Below, piece after piece: positions 24,608 through 33,844 of a DNA stretch of 64,000 bases. Numbering within the stretch: position 1 is the first letter of the stretch; every line of letters starts with the position of its first letter. Under the pieces are notes generated by a model. The model saw only the letters and a list, made by a program, of their open reading frames with translations. It searched no databases and had not been told where the DNA came from. Origin of the DNA: Ornithinibacillus scapharcae TW25 (lineage in GTDB: Bacteria; Bacillota; Bacilli; Bacillales; Amphibacillaceae); the NCBI RefSeq assembly GCF_000190475.1, contig NZ_AEWH01000071.1, positions 1-64,000 of the forward strand, read 5' to 3'. A program made the position numbers and the translations under genes.

Positions 24608-25708
24608 TTACATTACACGCTGAATAAATTCCTCATTTAATCTGCTTATACCTAGACCTGGTCTTTCACCAAGCTTAATTTTGCTCTTCTCGTATGTAAT
24701 CCCACCTTGAATAAGATCCCCAGCCAACATTAAAGGTGCGTCGAAATCATAGAATGTAACATTCGGTTGGCTTGCCGCAAAATGTGCAGCAGCAGTAATC
24801 CCAATCTTGGTTTCAATCATACTACCAACCATACATTTCACATCATAGACTGCTGCTAGATTGGCAATCTTAAGTGCTTCATGAATGCCACCAGCCTTCA
24901 TTAATTTAATATTGAGTAAATCTGCTGCATTGATTTCTAGAACTCTTTTAGCATCCTTAGCAGAAAAAATACTTTCATCAGCCATAATTGGTATCTGTGT
25001 GTTTTCGGTTACATACTTTAAACCCTCTATATCATGTGCAAGGACTGGCTGCTCAATAAATTCGATATTTAGTCCCAGCACTTCCATCTTCCCTATTGCA
25101 CGAACAGCCTCTTTTGGTTTCCAGCCTTGATTCGCATCAAGCCGGATGATCACCTCAGGTCCAACCCTCTCTCGAATTGCCCGAATTCGTTCGATATCTG
25201 TTTCGATAAGATCCTTTCCTACTTTTACTTTTAATATGGAAAATCCATTTTGAACATACCCCTCCGCATCATCCGCCATCTCATCCGCACCATTTACACT
25301 AACCGTATAGTCCGTTTCAATCGTAGAATGATAGCCGCCAAGGAAATGGCTAAGGCTTGTGTTTGCATAGTTGGATAGACAATCATAGAGCGCCATATCC
25401 ACCGCTGCTTTTGCACTTGTATTTCCTACAATCAATTGATTTATTACTTCCCATATACACTCTCGGTCTCGGAGATCTTTACCAATTAGGTTTGGCTTTA
25501 GCACATGATTTATCGCATAAGAGATGCTTGCCAAGGTATCCCCTGTAATGACATGAGTTGGAGGTGCCTCTCCCCAACCGGTAATTCCGTTATCACATGT
25601 TATCTTTACTACAATTGTTTCAGCTACAGTCACGGTTCTAAGTGCTGTTTTAAAAGCTTTCTTTAAGGGAATCGCTGCCTGAAATGTTTCCATTTGTTGA
25701 ATTCTCAT
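24608..25708 (-). CDS. ykfB: L-Ala-D/L-Glu (dipeptide) epimerase YkfB
   Basis: The 366-residue enolase-superfamily enzyme of the muconate-lactonising group epimerises L-Ala-D-Glu to L-Ala-L-Glu. Visible catalytic and metal-binding elements are ILKVKVGKD (general-base Lys pair), IRLDANQGW (first metal Asp), FIEQPV (Glu), ADESIFS (Asp) and LLNIKLMKAGG (second Lys). The length is standard. The start overlaps the end of ykfA by four bases (ATGA), showing translational coupling. Confidence 0.94.
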   Translation of the reverse strand: MRIQQMETFQAAIPLKKAFKTALRTVTVAETIVVKITCDNGITGWGEAPPTHVITGDTLASISYAINHVLKPNLIGKDLRDRECIWEVINQLIVGNTSAKAAVDMALYDCLSNYANTSLSHFLGGYHSTIETDYTVSVNGADEMADDAEGYVQNGFSILKVKVGKDLIETDIERIRAIRERVGPEVIIRLDANQGWKPKEAVRAIGKMEVLGLNIEFIEQPVLAHDIEGLKYVTENTQIPIMADESIFSAKDAKRVLEINAADLLNIKLMKAGGIHEALKIANLAAVYDVKCMVGSMIETKIGITAAAHFAASQPNVTFYDFDAPLMLAGDLIQGGITYEKSKIKLGERPGLGISRLNEEFIQRVM

Positions 25709-26628
25709 TTCGCTTGCACCCCAGGCATTACAGTAAAAGTCTTCTCTTTGGTATTTAAAATAGCACGAACACCCAATGGTACAGCAAAATGTGGAAAACA
25801 GTGCCCGATCTTAAAACCCGACATCACAGGACAAGTTAAATCCCCCAAATAATGATTAAAAATCTCATCCAAGGTCAAGGATGGTTCCTTCTTAGGTTTG
25901 GCATTTGCAAAATCCCCCACAACGATACCTGCTGTAGATGCTAGTTTTCCAGCCAGCTTTAATTGATTTAACAGGGCATCTACTCGGTATGGAGGTTCGT
26001 CAATATCTTCAATAAGAAGGATCTTTCCTTCTGTGTTGATTTCGAATTCTGTTCCTAATGTATTCACCAATAATGAAAGATTTCCGCCAACAAGAGTTCC
26101 CGCACTTTCTCCCTCTACTAACACATGGAGACATGAGGCATCGCCATTATATTGGAGGGTTGTTGGGGAAAATAATTGCTGGAAAGAAGATGCAGTTAAA
26201 ACATCAAAATCTGGATCTGCTATATCTGAGGCTACCATTGGTCCATGAAATGTTACGAGTCCAGTCTTTTGCCTAATGGCTGTATGTAAATAGGTAATAT
26301 CACTATATCCCCAAATAATCTTCGGGTTGTTTCTAACCAGGTCATAATTAATATCAGCCACTATTCGACCAGTACCATATCCCCCTCTGGCAAATATGAT
26401 AGCCTTTATGCTTTCATCTACCATCATGTCATGAAAATCTTCCAATCGTTTTTCATCCGTCCCAGCCAGATAACCATAGACTTCTCTAATGTGCTTGCCT
26501 AATTTAACATTTAGACCAAGATTTTTGAAAAAGGGTAATGCATCCTGTAGACATTTCATCTCTGGAGGACTTGCCGGAGCGATAATACCAACTGTATCTC
26601 CTTCTTGTAAGGCTTTTGGTAACAGCAT
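25705..26628 (-). CDS. ykfA: LD-carboxypeptidase (S66 family) YkfA
   Basis: The 307-residue LdcA-type serine peptidase removes D-Ala from muropeptide L,D bonds in the cytoplasm. The nucleophile is Ser109 in WGYSDIT; the Glu lies in LIEDIDEPPYRVD and the His in GFKIGHCFPH, as expected for the S66 triad. The early ARGGYGTGR motif is also typical. It is the first gene of the ykfABCD group and is separated from dppE by a hairpin and a repeat array. Confidence 0.93.
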   Translation of the reverse strand: MLLPKALQEGDTVGIIAPASPPEMKCLQDALPFFKNLGLNVKLGKHIREVYGYLAGTDEKRLEDFHDMMVDESIKAIIFARGGYGTGRIVADINYDLVRNNPKIIWGYSDITYLHTAIRQKTGLVTFHGPMVASDIADPDFDVLTASSFQQLFSPTTLQYNGDASCLHVLVEGESAGTLVGGNLSLLVNTLGTEFEINTEGKILLIEDIDEPPYRVDALLNQLKLAGKLASTAGIVVGDFANAKPKKEPSLTLDEIFNHYLGDLTCPVMSGFKIGHCFPHFAVPLGVRAILNTKEKTFTVMPGVQAK

Positions 26629-26662
26629 TGATTAACCTTCTTTCTATCTGTAATGTTCTTCT

Positions 26663-26697
26663 GAAAAAGAGAGGCTCATCTGCTTATGTGATGAGCC
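26663..26697 (-). terminator. Hairpin between dppE and ykfA
   Basis: On the minus strand GGCTCATC and GATGAGCC pair around a nine-base loop and are followed by TCTCTTTTTC. It lies 35 bases before the ykfA start and could lower ykf expression relative to dpp, or end the dpp transcript. Confidence 0.75.
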
Positions 26698-26783
26698 ATC
26701 TTGTTATGAGTTAATGGGAGGTTTTTAGTTTATTCATGACGCCGGACGTTAAATTTGCGGAGCTAGAAAATGGTTTATTTCTA

Positions 26784-27035
26784 CGCGGGAAACTTATTCT
26801 CTCGCGCGAGGACAGTACCTTCCTCCGCAGCTTTCTGAGTTCTAGCGCCACTCGGATAGTTTTTCACGCAACATTGTGAACCTAGCGTGACTTTTTCGGC
26901 TTTTCACGTCAGTTTTGTGGTGACTCGCTTGAACTTCAGAATTCTCGCGTGACTATTGTGGCGACTCGCTTGATTTCTATGTTTCTGCGTGACACCTGGG
27001 ACTACCGCGTTACTCTTCTATCCCCCTGCGCGCCC
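26784..27035. repeat. Array of about 13 CGCGA/GCGTGA-type units, mean spacing 20.3 bp
   Basis: Anchor bases lie near 26789, 26809, 26829, 26850, 26870, 26890, 26911, 26932, 26952, 26973, 26992, 27012 and 27033. Units read like TCTCGCGTGACT or ACTCGCTTGA and share the pattern of the array at 18949-19226. Two weaker CG motifs at 26740-26761 may extend it. It begins only a few bases after the dppE stop. Confidence 0.75.
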
Positions 27036-27046
27036 CTATAATTACC

Positions 27047-28711
27047 TTATTTCTTATCCGCAAATTTCAAATCAAAATATCCTACTGGATGGCGTAAAAT
27101 TCCTTCTACCCCTTCCGCTTCTAATACAACAGTATTGTAATATCGGATCGGCATAGCAACCATTTCTTCCGCTAGTAATTTTTCAGCTTCATATAGGTAC
27201 TCCCAGCGCTTTTCTTCATCTGTTTCGGTTTTGCCTTTTGTGATTAGTTCATCATACTCTGGGTTAGAGAAGCCTGTTCGGTTCATATAAGAATCCGTAA
27301 TAAAACTTTCTAGGAAGTTAACAGGATCATTATAGTCGTTGATGAACGAACTGCGTGAGAATTGTAGTTCTAGCGCTTTTTGTGCATCAGAAAACACGTT
27401 CCATTCTTGATTCTCAAGCTTTACTTCAATACCCAAATTCTCCTGATACATGCTTTGCAGTGCTTCTGCGACTGCTTTATTCGTATCACTTGTATTATAG
27501 GTTAGCGTGATTGGTGGTAATTCATCATACCCTTCCTCTGCCATTCCTTCCTCCAGTAATTGCTTCGCCTTTTCTGGGTCAAAGGTTACTAAATCGCCAT
27601 TCGCATCACGGAAGTCTGAACCTGTTGGGCTAGTATATCCTGGATTAATAAAGCCATATGCTGGCTCTACACCATTTTTCACCACATAAGTAGCGATATC
27701 TTCACGATTTACAGCGTACGCAAATGCCTGACGTATCTTCTTATTTTGGAAGGGTTCTATCGTTGTGTTAAATCGGTAGAATTCCAGTCCTCCATAAGGG
27801 CCAATAAAGACATTGTCATCTTCAATTAATTCATCTGAAAGCTCTGGTGGAATGCTTGCAGTATCTAAATCGCCGCTTTCAAACATTTGATATTGTGTAT
27901 TCGTATCATTTACCATCGCAAAATGGACTTTATCCAATTTCACGACACCGGCATCCCAGTAATGCTCATTTTTCGAGAAAACCATTTCCACATTATGTTC
28001 CCATGATTCCAATTTAAATGGACCATTCCCTACAAAAGTTTCTGCTTCAGCATGCCAATTCGGATTTTCTTCCGCTATTTTATGATGAATTGGGAAAAAT
28101 GCTGGGTTTGTTAGAACATCTAAGAAAAATCCAGTTGGTTGTGCTAGGACAACTTCCAATGTTTTTTCGTCAACCGCAGTGACCTTCACATCATCTGCTG
28201 AGCCTTCTCCACTATTATATGCTTCTGCCCCTTCAATAAAGTAACCTAAAAAGGCTGCAGCAGATGCTGTTTCAGGGTTTAGCATGTATTTCCATGCAAA
28301 CTCAAAATCCTCCGCTACTACTGGATCTCCATTTGACCATTTCGCATTTTCACGTAAATGGAACGTATAGGTCTTACCATCCTCAGAAATATCCCAATCT
28401 TCTGCCACCCCTGGGCCTGCTTGATGGTTTTCATCTAGTCGTGTTAACCCTTCCATTAAATTATTCAGCGGATCCCATGATACTGCATCAAATCCGATGG
28501 ATGGGTCTAATGATGTTGGCTCTGTTGCATTATTCAGCTTTAGTACTTTTTCTCCTGATGTTCCTTCATCGGTTGATTCACCATCATCACCAGCTGGCTC
28601 TTCAACTTTATCCTTCTCATCAGGGTCTTTTCCTGCATCTTCATTGGCAGTACATGCTACTAAGACAAATATAGAGAGTACTGCCGCCATAAAAAAGAGA
28701 AGCCTTTTCAT
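27047..28711 (-). CDS. dppE: Dipeptide/oligopeptide-binding lipoprotein DppE
   Basis: This 554-residue solute-binding protein of family SBP_bac_5 delivers peptides to DppBC. The lipoprotein signal MKRLLFFMAAVLSIFVLVAC puts the lipidated Cys at about residue 20, followed by an acidic linker rich in Asp/Glu and the binding lobes, with the family segments EPTSLDP and WDISEDGKTYTFHLRENAKWSNGDP. Length fits OppA/DppE. It is the last gene before the array and hairpin that separate it from ykfA. Confidence 0.94.
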   Translation of the reverse strand: MKRLLFFMAAVLSIFVLVACTANEDAGKDPDEKDKVEEPAGDDGESTDEGTSGEKVLKLNNATEPTSLDPSIGFDAVSWDPLNNLMEGLTRLDENHQAGPGVAEDWDISEDGKTYTFHLRENAKWSNGDPVVAEDFEFAWKYMLNPETASAAAFLGYFIEGAEAYNSGEGSADDVKVTAVDEKTLEVVLAQPTGFFLDVLTNPAFFPIHHKIAEENPNWHAEAETFVGNGPFKLESWEHNVEMVFSKNEHYWDAGVVKLDKVHFAMVNDTNTQYQMFESGDLDTASIPPELSDELIEDDNVFIGPYGGLEFYRFNTTIEPFQNKKIRQAFAYAVNREDIATYVVKNGVEPAYGFINPGYTSPTGSDFRDANGDLVTFDPEKAKQLLEEGMAEEGYDELPPITLTYNTSDTNKAVAEALQSMYQENLGIEVKLENQEWNVFSDAQKALELQFSRSSFINDYNDPVNFLESFITDSYMNRTGFSNPEYDELITKGKTETDEEKRWEYLYEAEKLLAEEMVAMPIRYYNTVVLEAEGVEGILRHPVGYFDLKFADKK

Positions 28712-28730
28712 ACCTTTTCCCCCTTATCCT

Positions 28731-29732
28731 CTAATTGGTGACCATCGTGGTCAATAACTGTTTTGCCCGGTCATCCTGTAACCAGCAATTCACTGAATGG
28801 GAATCACTTAAGATGCTGGAATCCGGGTAAACTTTATTACACACCTCCATTGCAAAGGGACAGCGTGGTGTAAATGGACAGCCCTCTGGAGGTGAGAATA
28901 AATCTGGAGGTGTTCCTTCAATCGGCTTTAATTTTTCTTTTACATCCAACCTTGGAACAGAATTTAATAATCCTTTTGTGTAAGGATGCTGTGGATCATA
29001 GAAAATTTCCCGCTTCGTTCCAGTTTCAATGATTTTGCCAGCATACATAACCGCAATCCGGTCAGCGATTTTTGCCACCACTCCCAAGTCATGTGTAATG
29101 AGGATGATGGACACACCTGTTACTTCCTGTATTTTTCCAAATAGCTCTAGGATCTGTGCTTGAATCGTTACATCGAGAGCAGTTGTTGGTTCATCCGCTA
29201 TTAATAATTCCGGCTCACAAATTAATGCTATTGCGATAACAATTCGTTGGCGCATCCCGCCACTAAATTGATGTGGGTACTGCTTCATCCGTTCCTCTGG
29301 ATTTGGTATTCCTACTAGCTCCATCATTTCTAGAGCACGTCGAGTTGCTTCTTGGTCCGTAACACTTCTGTGCTGCTTCAAGCCTTCCTTTAATTGTGTA
29401 CCAATTGTTAAAGTAGGATTTAACGCTGTCATTGGGTCCTGAAAAATCATCGAGATATCCACGCCTCGGATAGAACGCATTCTTTTTTCTGAAAGCTTCG
29501 TTAAGTCATGACCTTTAAACAAGATGTTCCCTTTTGAGATTTTTCCTGGTGGACTAGGAATTAATCGCATGATGGCATTGGAGGAAACGCTTTTCCCACA
29601 GCCCGACTCTCCTACTATGGCTAGGGTTTCTCCTTTATTTAAATGGAAGTCTACACCACGAACAGCCTGTACGGTACCCCCATAGGTCGTGAAGGTCACA
29701 TGCAAATCCTTAACTTCGAGAATTTTTTCCAT
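28731..29732 (-). CDS. dppD: Dipeptide ABC transporter ATP-binding protein DppD
   Basis: The 333-residue OppD/DppD-type ATPase has Walker [12 protein letters not shown], signature [15 protein letters not shown], Walker [14 protein letters not shown]-loop THDLG and the C-terminal oligo_HPY segment [16 protein letters not shown] with conserved Cys. It sits nine bases after dppC. Its natural partner ATPase here is YkfD. Confidence 0.94.
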   Translation of the reverse strand: MEKILEVKDLHVTFTTYGGTVQAVRGVDFHLNKGETLAIVGESGCGKSVSSNAIMRLIPSPPGKISKGNILFKGHDLTKLSEKRMRSIRGVDISMIFQDPMTALNPTLTIGTQLKEGLKQHRSVTDQEATRRALEMMELVGIPNPEERMKQYPHQFSGGMRQRIVIAIALICEPELLIADEPTTALDVTIQAQILELFGKIQEVTGVSIILITHDLGVVAKIADRIAVMYAGKIIETGTKREIFYDPQHPYTKGLLNSVPRLDVKEKLKPIEGTPPDLFSPPEGCPFTPRCPFAMEVCNKVYPDSSILSDSHSVNCWLQDDRAKQLLTTMVTN

Positions 29733-29741
29733 TCACTTCAC

Positions 29742-30692
29742 CTACTTCCTTAATTTCGGATCTAGTGCATCCTGTAATCCATCTCCCAAGACATTAAAGG
29801 CAAACATGGTAAAAGAGATAAAAAATGCTGGGAAGAATAGAGTCCACCAATTTCCTGAAAGAATGGCACCAAGGGAATCATTGGCCATAACGCCCCAGCT
29901 AGCATATGGTGCTTGAATCCCAAGTCCAATGAAACTGAGAAACGCTTCTGCAAAGATTGCAGACGGTACCGTGAGGGTCATCTGTACGATAATTGGTCCC
30001 ATTGTATTTGGGAGTAAGTTTCTCCTAATGATCCGTGGTGTTTTCGTTCCGAAAGATTTAGACGCGAGGACATATTCATAATTCTTAATTTGCATGACCT
30101 GTCCCCGCACAATCCTGGCCATGCCCACCCATCCAGTGACCGTTAAAGCGATAATAATAGTGGATAAACTTGGTCCTAATACAACTAAAAGCAATATGAC
30201 GACTAACAAATATGGTAAGCCATACAGAATCTCAATAATACGCATCATGATGTTGTCTGTGCGACCGCCCTTATATCCGGAAAATCCGCCCCAGATAATT
30301 CCAATAGTGACATCGATTAAGGCAGCCATAAACCCAACAAATAGAGAGATTCTAGCACCATACCATGTTCGGGTAAAGACGTCTCTTCCATGGGAATCCG
30401 TGCCAAACCAATGCTCACTGGATGGCGGCTGATACTGATTCGGATAATCGGTTGTGTTTACATCATAAGGGGAGAATATTGGACCAAAAATAGCCATCAA
30501 AACTAGTAGGATTAAGAAAATCAACCCAGACATCGCCAGGAAGTTTTTTCGTAATCGGCGCCATGCATCCTTCCAGTATGATAAGGATGGTCTAGATACA
30601 AGCTCTTGTTCATGACGATTTTTTCCACGCCAGGTAAACCATTCATCTGGTACTTTGTTTTGGAGTTGTTGGGGATTTTGATTTGACTTCAT
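29742..30692 (-). CDS. dppC: Dipeptide ABC transporter permease DppC
   Basis: The 316-residue OppC-type permease has a basic cytoplasmic N-terminus, about six membrane helices and the EAA-like coupling loop (EYVLASKSFGTKTPRIIRRN). The N-terminal OppC_N segment is present (RLRKNFLAMSGLIFLILLVL). One base separates it from dppB. Confidence 0.93.
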   Translation of the reverse strand: MKSNQNPQQLQNKVPDEWFTWRGKNRHEQELVSRPSLSYWKDAWRRLRKNFLAMSGLIFLILLVLMAIFGPIFSPYDVNTTDYPNQYQPPSSEHWFGTDSHGRDVFTRTWYGARISLFVGFMAALIDVTIGIIWGGFSGYKGGRTDNIMMRIIEILYGLPYLLVVILLLVVLGPSLSTIIIALTVTGWVGMARIVRGQVMQIKNYEYVLASKSFGTKTPRIIRRNLLPNTMGPIIVQMTLTVPSAIFAEAFLSFIGLGIQAPYASWGVMANDSLGAILSGNWWTLFFPAFFISFTMFAFNVLGDGLQDALDPKLRK

Positions 30693-30693
30693 A

Positions 30694-31626
30694 TTACTCC
30701 CCTTCCTTTTTATTTACTTTCATTCTTGGGTCTAATAGTCCATATGCAATATCGACGAGGAAAAGCATGATAATCAAAAAGGCACTATAAAAAACCGTCG
30801 TTCCCATGATAACTGGATAGTCTCGGTGGTTAATACTTTCCACGAAATATTTCCCCATGCCCGGTATGGCAAATATCTGTTCAATAACAAAGGAACCGGT
30901 TAAGATTCCAGCTAATAGTGTTCCCATGATCGTAATAACAGGCATTAGAGCGTTTCTTAGTGCATGCTTCACTATAATTTTCCAAGGTGTTAACCCTTTT
31001 GCACGTGCCATTTTTATGTAGTCTTGTGTTAGCACCTCTAGCATGGTAGACCTAGTAAGACGAGCAATAATGGCCATCGGTCCTGTTGCTAACGCTAAAA
31101 CAGGTAGTACCATATGCAGTGGACTGGACCATGTCGCCACCGGGAATATTTCCCAGTCTACCGCCAACTTTTGGATGAGTAAGGTTGCAAGAATAAAATT
31201 CGGTATCGATATTCCTAATACAGCAATTCCCATAGCCAAATAATCAATTATCCCATTATGTCGTAGTGCCGCTAATATCCCTAAAATAATCCCAGAGATG
31301 ACTGCCACAATAATGGTTACAATTCCCAATTCAAACGAAATCGGGAAACCCCTTCCTAGTAAATCATTTACTGTCTGGTTTGGTTGTTTAATAGATGGGC
31401 CAAAGTCTAATGTTATGATTGATTTTAAATAGAGGAGATATTGAATGTGATACGGCTTATCAAGATTGTAATGTTTCTCTAAGTTTTCTTGGACAATCTC
31501 ATTTGAATTCGTTTCACTGTTAAAAGGGGAACCAGGTACTGATACCATGAGAACAAAGGTAAGGGTAATGATAATCCATAGGGTTATAACCATGATGAAA
31601 AGCTTCTTTACTATATATTTGAGCAT
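30694..31626 (-). CDS. dppB: Dipeptide ABC transporter permease DppB
   Basis: The 310-residue OppB-type permease begins MLKYIVKKLFIMVITLWI, has six membrane helices and the coupling loop QDYIKMARAKGLTPWKIIVKHALRN. The start is set at ATG 31626 because TAGGAGTTGGGG lies just upstream; the frame is open ten codons further. It forms the channel with DppC. Confidence 0.93.
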   Translation of the reverse strand: MLKYIVKKLFIMVITLWIIITLTFVLMVSVPGSPFNSETNSNEIVQENLEKHYNLDKPYHIQYLLYLKSIITLDFGPSIKQPNQTVNDLLGRGFPISFELGIVTIIVAVISGIILGILAALRHNGIIDYLAMGIAVLGISIPNFILATLLIQKLAVDWEIFPVATWSSPLHMVLPVLALATGPMAIIARLTRSTMLEVLTQDYIKMARAKGLTPWKIIVKHALRNALMPVITIMGTLLAGILTGSFVIEQIFAIPGMGKYFVESINHRDYPVIMGTTVFYSAFLIIMLFLVDIAYGLLDPRMKVNKKEGE

Positions 31627-31693
31627 AGCCCCAACTCCTAATATCCTTACGCACATCGGCGTAATTCCTATAGAAAAGCTCTTTGTAAATAAG

Positions 31694-32512
31694 CTATGAT
31701 GCGTTTCGATTTTTTATGAGATATTGATAGATTTCTAAACCAATATTTCCTATTATCTTTGGTGCTTCTATGTCTTCTACCCCCTTGGAAAGGACGGAAG
31801 CAATAAATATTCTATTTCCAACATACAACATACCTATATCATGTGAGATACCAGGAATATTTCCAGTTTTATTGGCGAATTCCCACTTCTTTATCATTCC
31901 GATAAACTTGTCATTCTGTGTAGGAATATTACTAGGTAATGCATTTCTAATTTGCTGTTTTTTCATGATAGTAATCATTTGTTCACTAGCATGTGCCGAA
32001 ATAATTTTACCTGATGCCAGCTTTACTAGCATTTCTGTCATTTCATAGGCATTTATCTCATTTTGCCCCTCCCGATCGACTTCAAGCGTCATCAACCGAT
32101 GGCAAAACCTACTCTTCTCCATTCCAATTTCTCGCATGGACTGTTGAATTTCTGCAACTCCAATATAATTGATAAGCATGTTGGTTGCCGTATTGTCACT
32201 CTGAATAATCATTAATGTAATCAAATCATAGATACTAAACGAATATCCTGGAGTTAGATGTTGGAGGACCCCAGAACCTCCAACGATATCCTCACGTTTT
32301 AATTCAAGTTGCTCACTAAGTGATAGTTCTCCCTTTTGACTAGCAGCAAATGCTGCAATCATGATTGGCACCTTGATCACACTTGCCGCATAAAAGGTGT
32401 CATGACTATTTTTCTCCCAGCTAATCCCTGTATCCATATCGTATAAAGCTATTCCCCATGTTCCACCAGCTTCGTTTGTGATTTCCTCGATTCGATCGGT
32501 AAGCTCTATCAT
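31694..32512 (-). CDS. Cytoplasmic beta-lactamase-fold serine hydrolase
   Basis: The 272-residue protein of the class A beta-lactamase-like family (Beta-lactamase2) shows all three penicillin-recognising motifs: S44-V-I-K47, S105-D-N107 and K215-T-G217. No signal peptide or membrane helix is present, so it is predicted to be cytoplasmic, unlike true beta-lactamases. The omega-loop Glu of class A enzymes is not clear; LEVDRE at about 143-148 is the best candidate. Placed between dppA and dppB, it may hydrolyse an amide or D-amino acid bond in imported peptides; this is inference. GGAGGGA precedes the ATG. Confidence 0.82.
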   Translation of the reverse strand: MIELTDRIEEITNEAGGTWGIALYDMDTGISWEKNSHDTFYAASVIKVPIMIAAFAASQKGELSLSEQLELKREDIVGGSGVLQHLTPGYSFSIYDLITLMIIQSDNTATNMLINYIGVAEIQQSMREIGMEKSRFCHRLMTLEVDREGQNEINAYEMTEMLVKLASGKIISAHASEQMITIMKKQQIRNALPSNIPTQNDKFIGMIKKWEFANKTGNIPGISHDIGMLYVGNRIFIASVLSKGVEDIEAPKIIGNIGLEIYQYLIKNRNAS

Positions 32513-32526
32513 GACTATCCCTCCTA

Positions 32527-33351
32527 TTACGTGTATTTTGTGTTATATGCTAGCTCAATCATGACAAGTAAAGCACGATACGCTTCTAAAATATCCTTTG
32601 CTTGATACTGTACAATCGTTGTATTTGGAATAATCTCCGTCCCTGGCATTAAACTTGCCCATTCTGCCGCCCCATAGTTTACAAATTCTACTTTTAATGT
32701 CGGTTCATTAGGTGGAATTAACGGTCGAACGTTATCAGCATTTTTGATTGCATGCGATACTTTTTCCGTTAAAAGTTCGCCTGCCTTCTTTGGTGTCAAG
32801 CTTTTAGTAGCTGATCTAGAAATAGCTTGCTTCACAATAGCAGTCGTCACATTCGGTATTAGCTGTTCCGCTTCTTTAGCGGTTTCATCATCTCCCGAAA
32901 CCAATAGCACTGGAACACCATAGTATCCCGCAACCATCGCATTTATCCCTAGCTCTCCAACTTGCCAATCATTCACATAGAAATTACGCACCATATGAAT
33001 CATAGAATGTGACATCACTCCTGGCATGCCAGCACGGGTATGATAGCCTATGAACATTGCCCCTGAGAAACTGCTATCCAATCCATGTACCATGGAGTAC
33101 GTCTTCACATCACCAGTAATGAGATGTGCATCAGGGTGAAGCTGATCAATCATGATATTATTCATTTTCATGTGACTATCATTCACAAGGACCTCTGAAC
33201 AGCCCGAATTAAATGCAGCACCTACGACATAATTCGTTTCATCTGTCATGATCTTACGAGCGCGTTCATAATTATGCATGGATGCAGAAACATATGTATA
33301 ATCCGGGAGCCCCGTAATCCCTTCCATATCAACAGATAAATAGAGTTTCAT
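32527..33351 (-). CDS. dppA: D-aminopeptidase DppA (M55)
   Basis: The 274-residue zinc aminopeptidase is specific for D-amino acid N-termini such as D-Ala-D-Ala. The N-terminal metal motif YLSVDMEGITG has Asp8 and Glu10, and the further ligands lie in NDSHMKM, GYHTRAG and GELGINAM. Length equals that of B. subtilis DppA, which forms a ring-shaped decamer. It is the first gene of the locus. I looked for a CodY box upstream (expected in B. subtilis) and found only a GAAAA half-site, so control is open. Confidence 0.94.
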   Translation of the reverse strand: MKLYLSVDMEGITGLPDYTYVSASMHNYERARKIMTDETNYVVGAAFNSGCSEVLVNDSHMKMNNIMIDQLHPDAHLITGDVKTYSMVHGLDSSFSGAMFIGYHTRAGMPGVMSHSMIHMVRNFYVNDWQVGELGINAMVAGYYGVPVLLVSGDDETAKEAEQLIPNVTTAIVKQAISRSATKSLTPKKAGELLTEKVSHAIKNADNVRPLIPPNEPTLKVEFVNYGAAEWASLMPGTEIIPNTTIVQYQAKDILEAYRALLVMIELAYNTKYT

Positions 33352-33520
33352 AACATGTCCCCTTACATTCGTTTTCTAAGAGTATATGATTGAATGACGT
33401 AATACATGATAGATTGTGAATGGGAAAAACATCCAACCTCGAAAAGAGTTATCGATACTTTACCAAGATAGTAGTTTCCTATTTAAGTACGTAAAAGGGG
33501 GATTCTATACATTGTTGTAG

Positions 33521-33664
33521 GAATTTCAGAAGAGGTTTCAAGAGAATGTGGCTCGTTTAGGGGAAGTAAATATTTATCCTAAAGATAACAATGAACTAAT
33601 TACGGGGAATTCTACTTTCAAATATTCATTTTTACATGGAACCTCTGAAGTCATATCTCTATAG
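33521..33664 (+). pseudogene. Possible gene remnant, 3' fragment
   Basis: A plus-strand frame between TAG 33518 and TAG 33662 translates to 47 residues (EFQKRFQENVARLGEVNIYP, then TFKYSFLHGTSEVISL). The composition looks protein-like, but there is no start codon with a ribosome site and no recognised family. It may be the eroded end of a gene lost when the NRPS locus and the dpp locus came together. Weak evidence. Confidence 0.3.
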
Positions 33665-33759
33665 TTTAGGGCGAGATATTCATTGTATATTGGCAATAGA
33701 GTACTACCCAATACAAATAAACCTACCTAATAGGTCATTTCGTTTCCGCGCTAAGTAAA

Positions 33760-33808
33760 ATTAAACACCTCTCAAATAAACGTTTCATATCGTTCATTAG
33801 AGAGGTGT
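33760..33808 (-). terminator. Terminator at the end of the NRPS operon
   Basis: On the minus strand ACACCTCTC and GAGAGGTGT enclose a 26-base loop that holds a small inner AACG/CGTT pairing, followed by TTAATTTTA. It lies about 40 bases after the phosphopantetheinyl transferase stop. Confidence 0.7.
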
Positions 33809-33844
33809 CTTCTTATACATAATAGATTTTAATTTTTCTATAAT

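Noticed and set aside
33352-33420. CodY box upstream of dppA
   Set aside because: Only a GAAAA half-site remains; mismatches to the 15-base consensus are too many to claim it.
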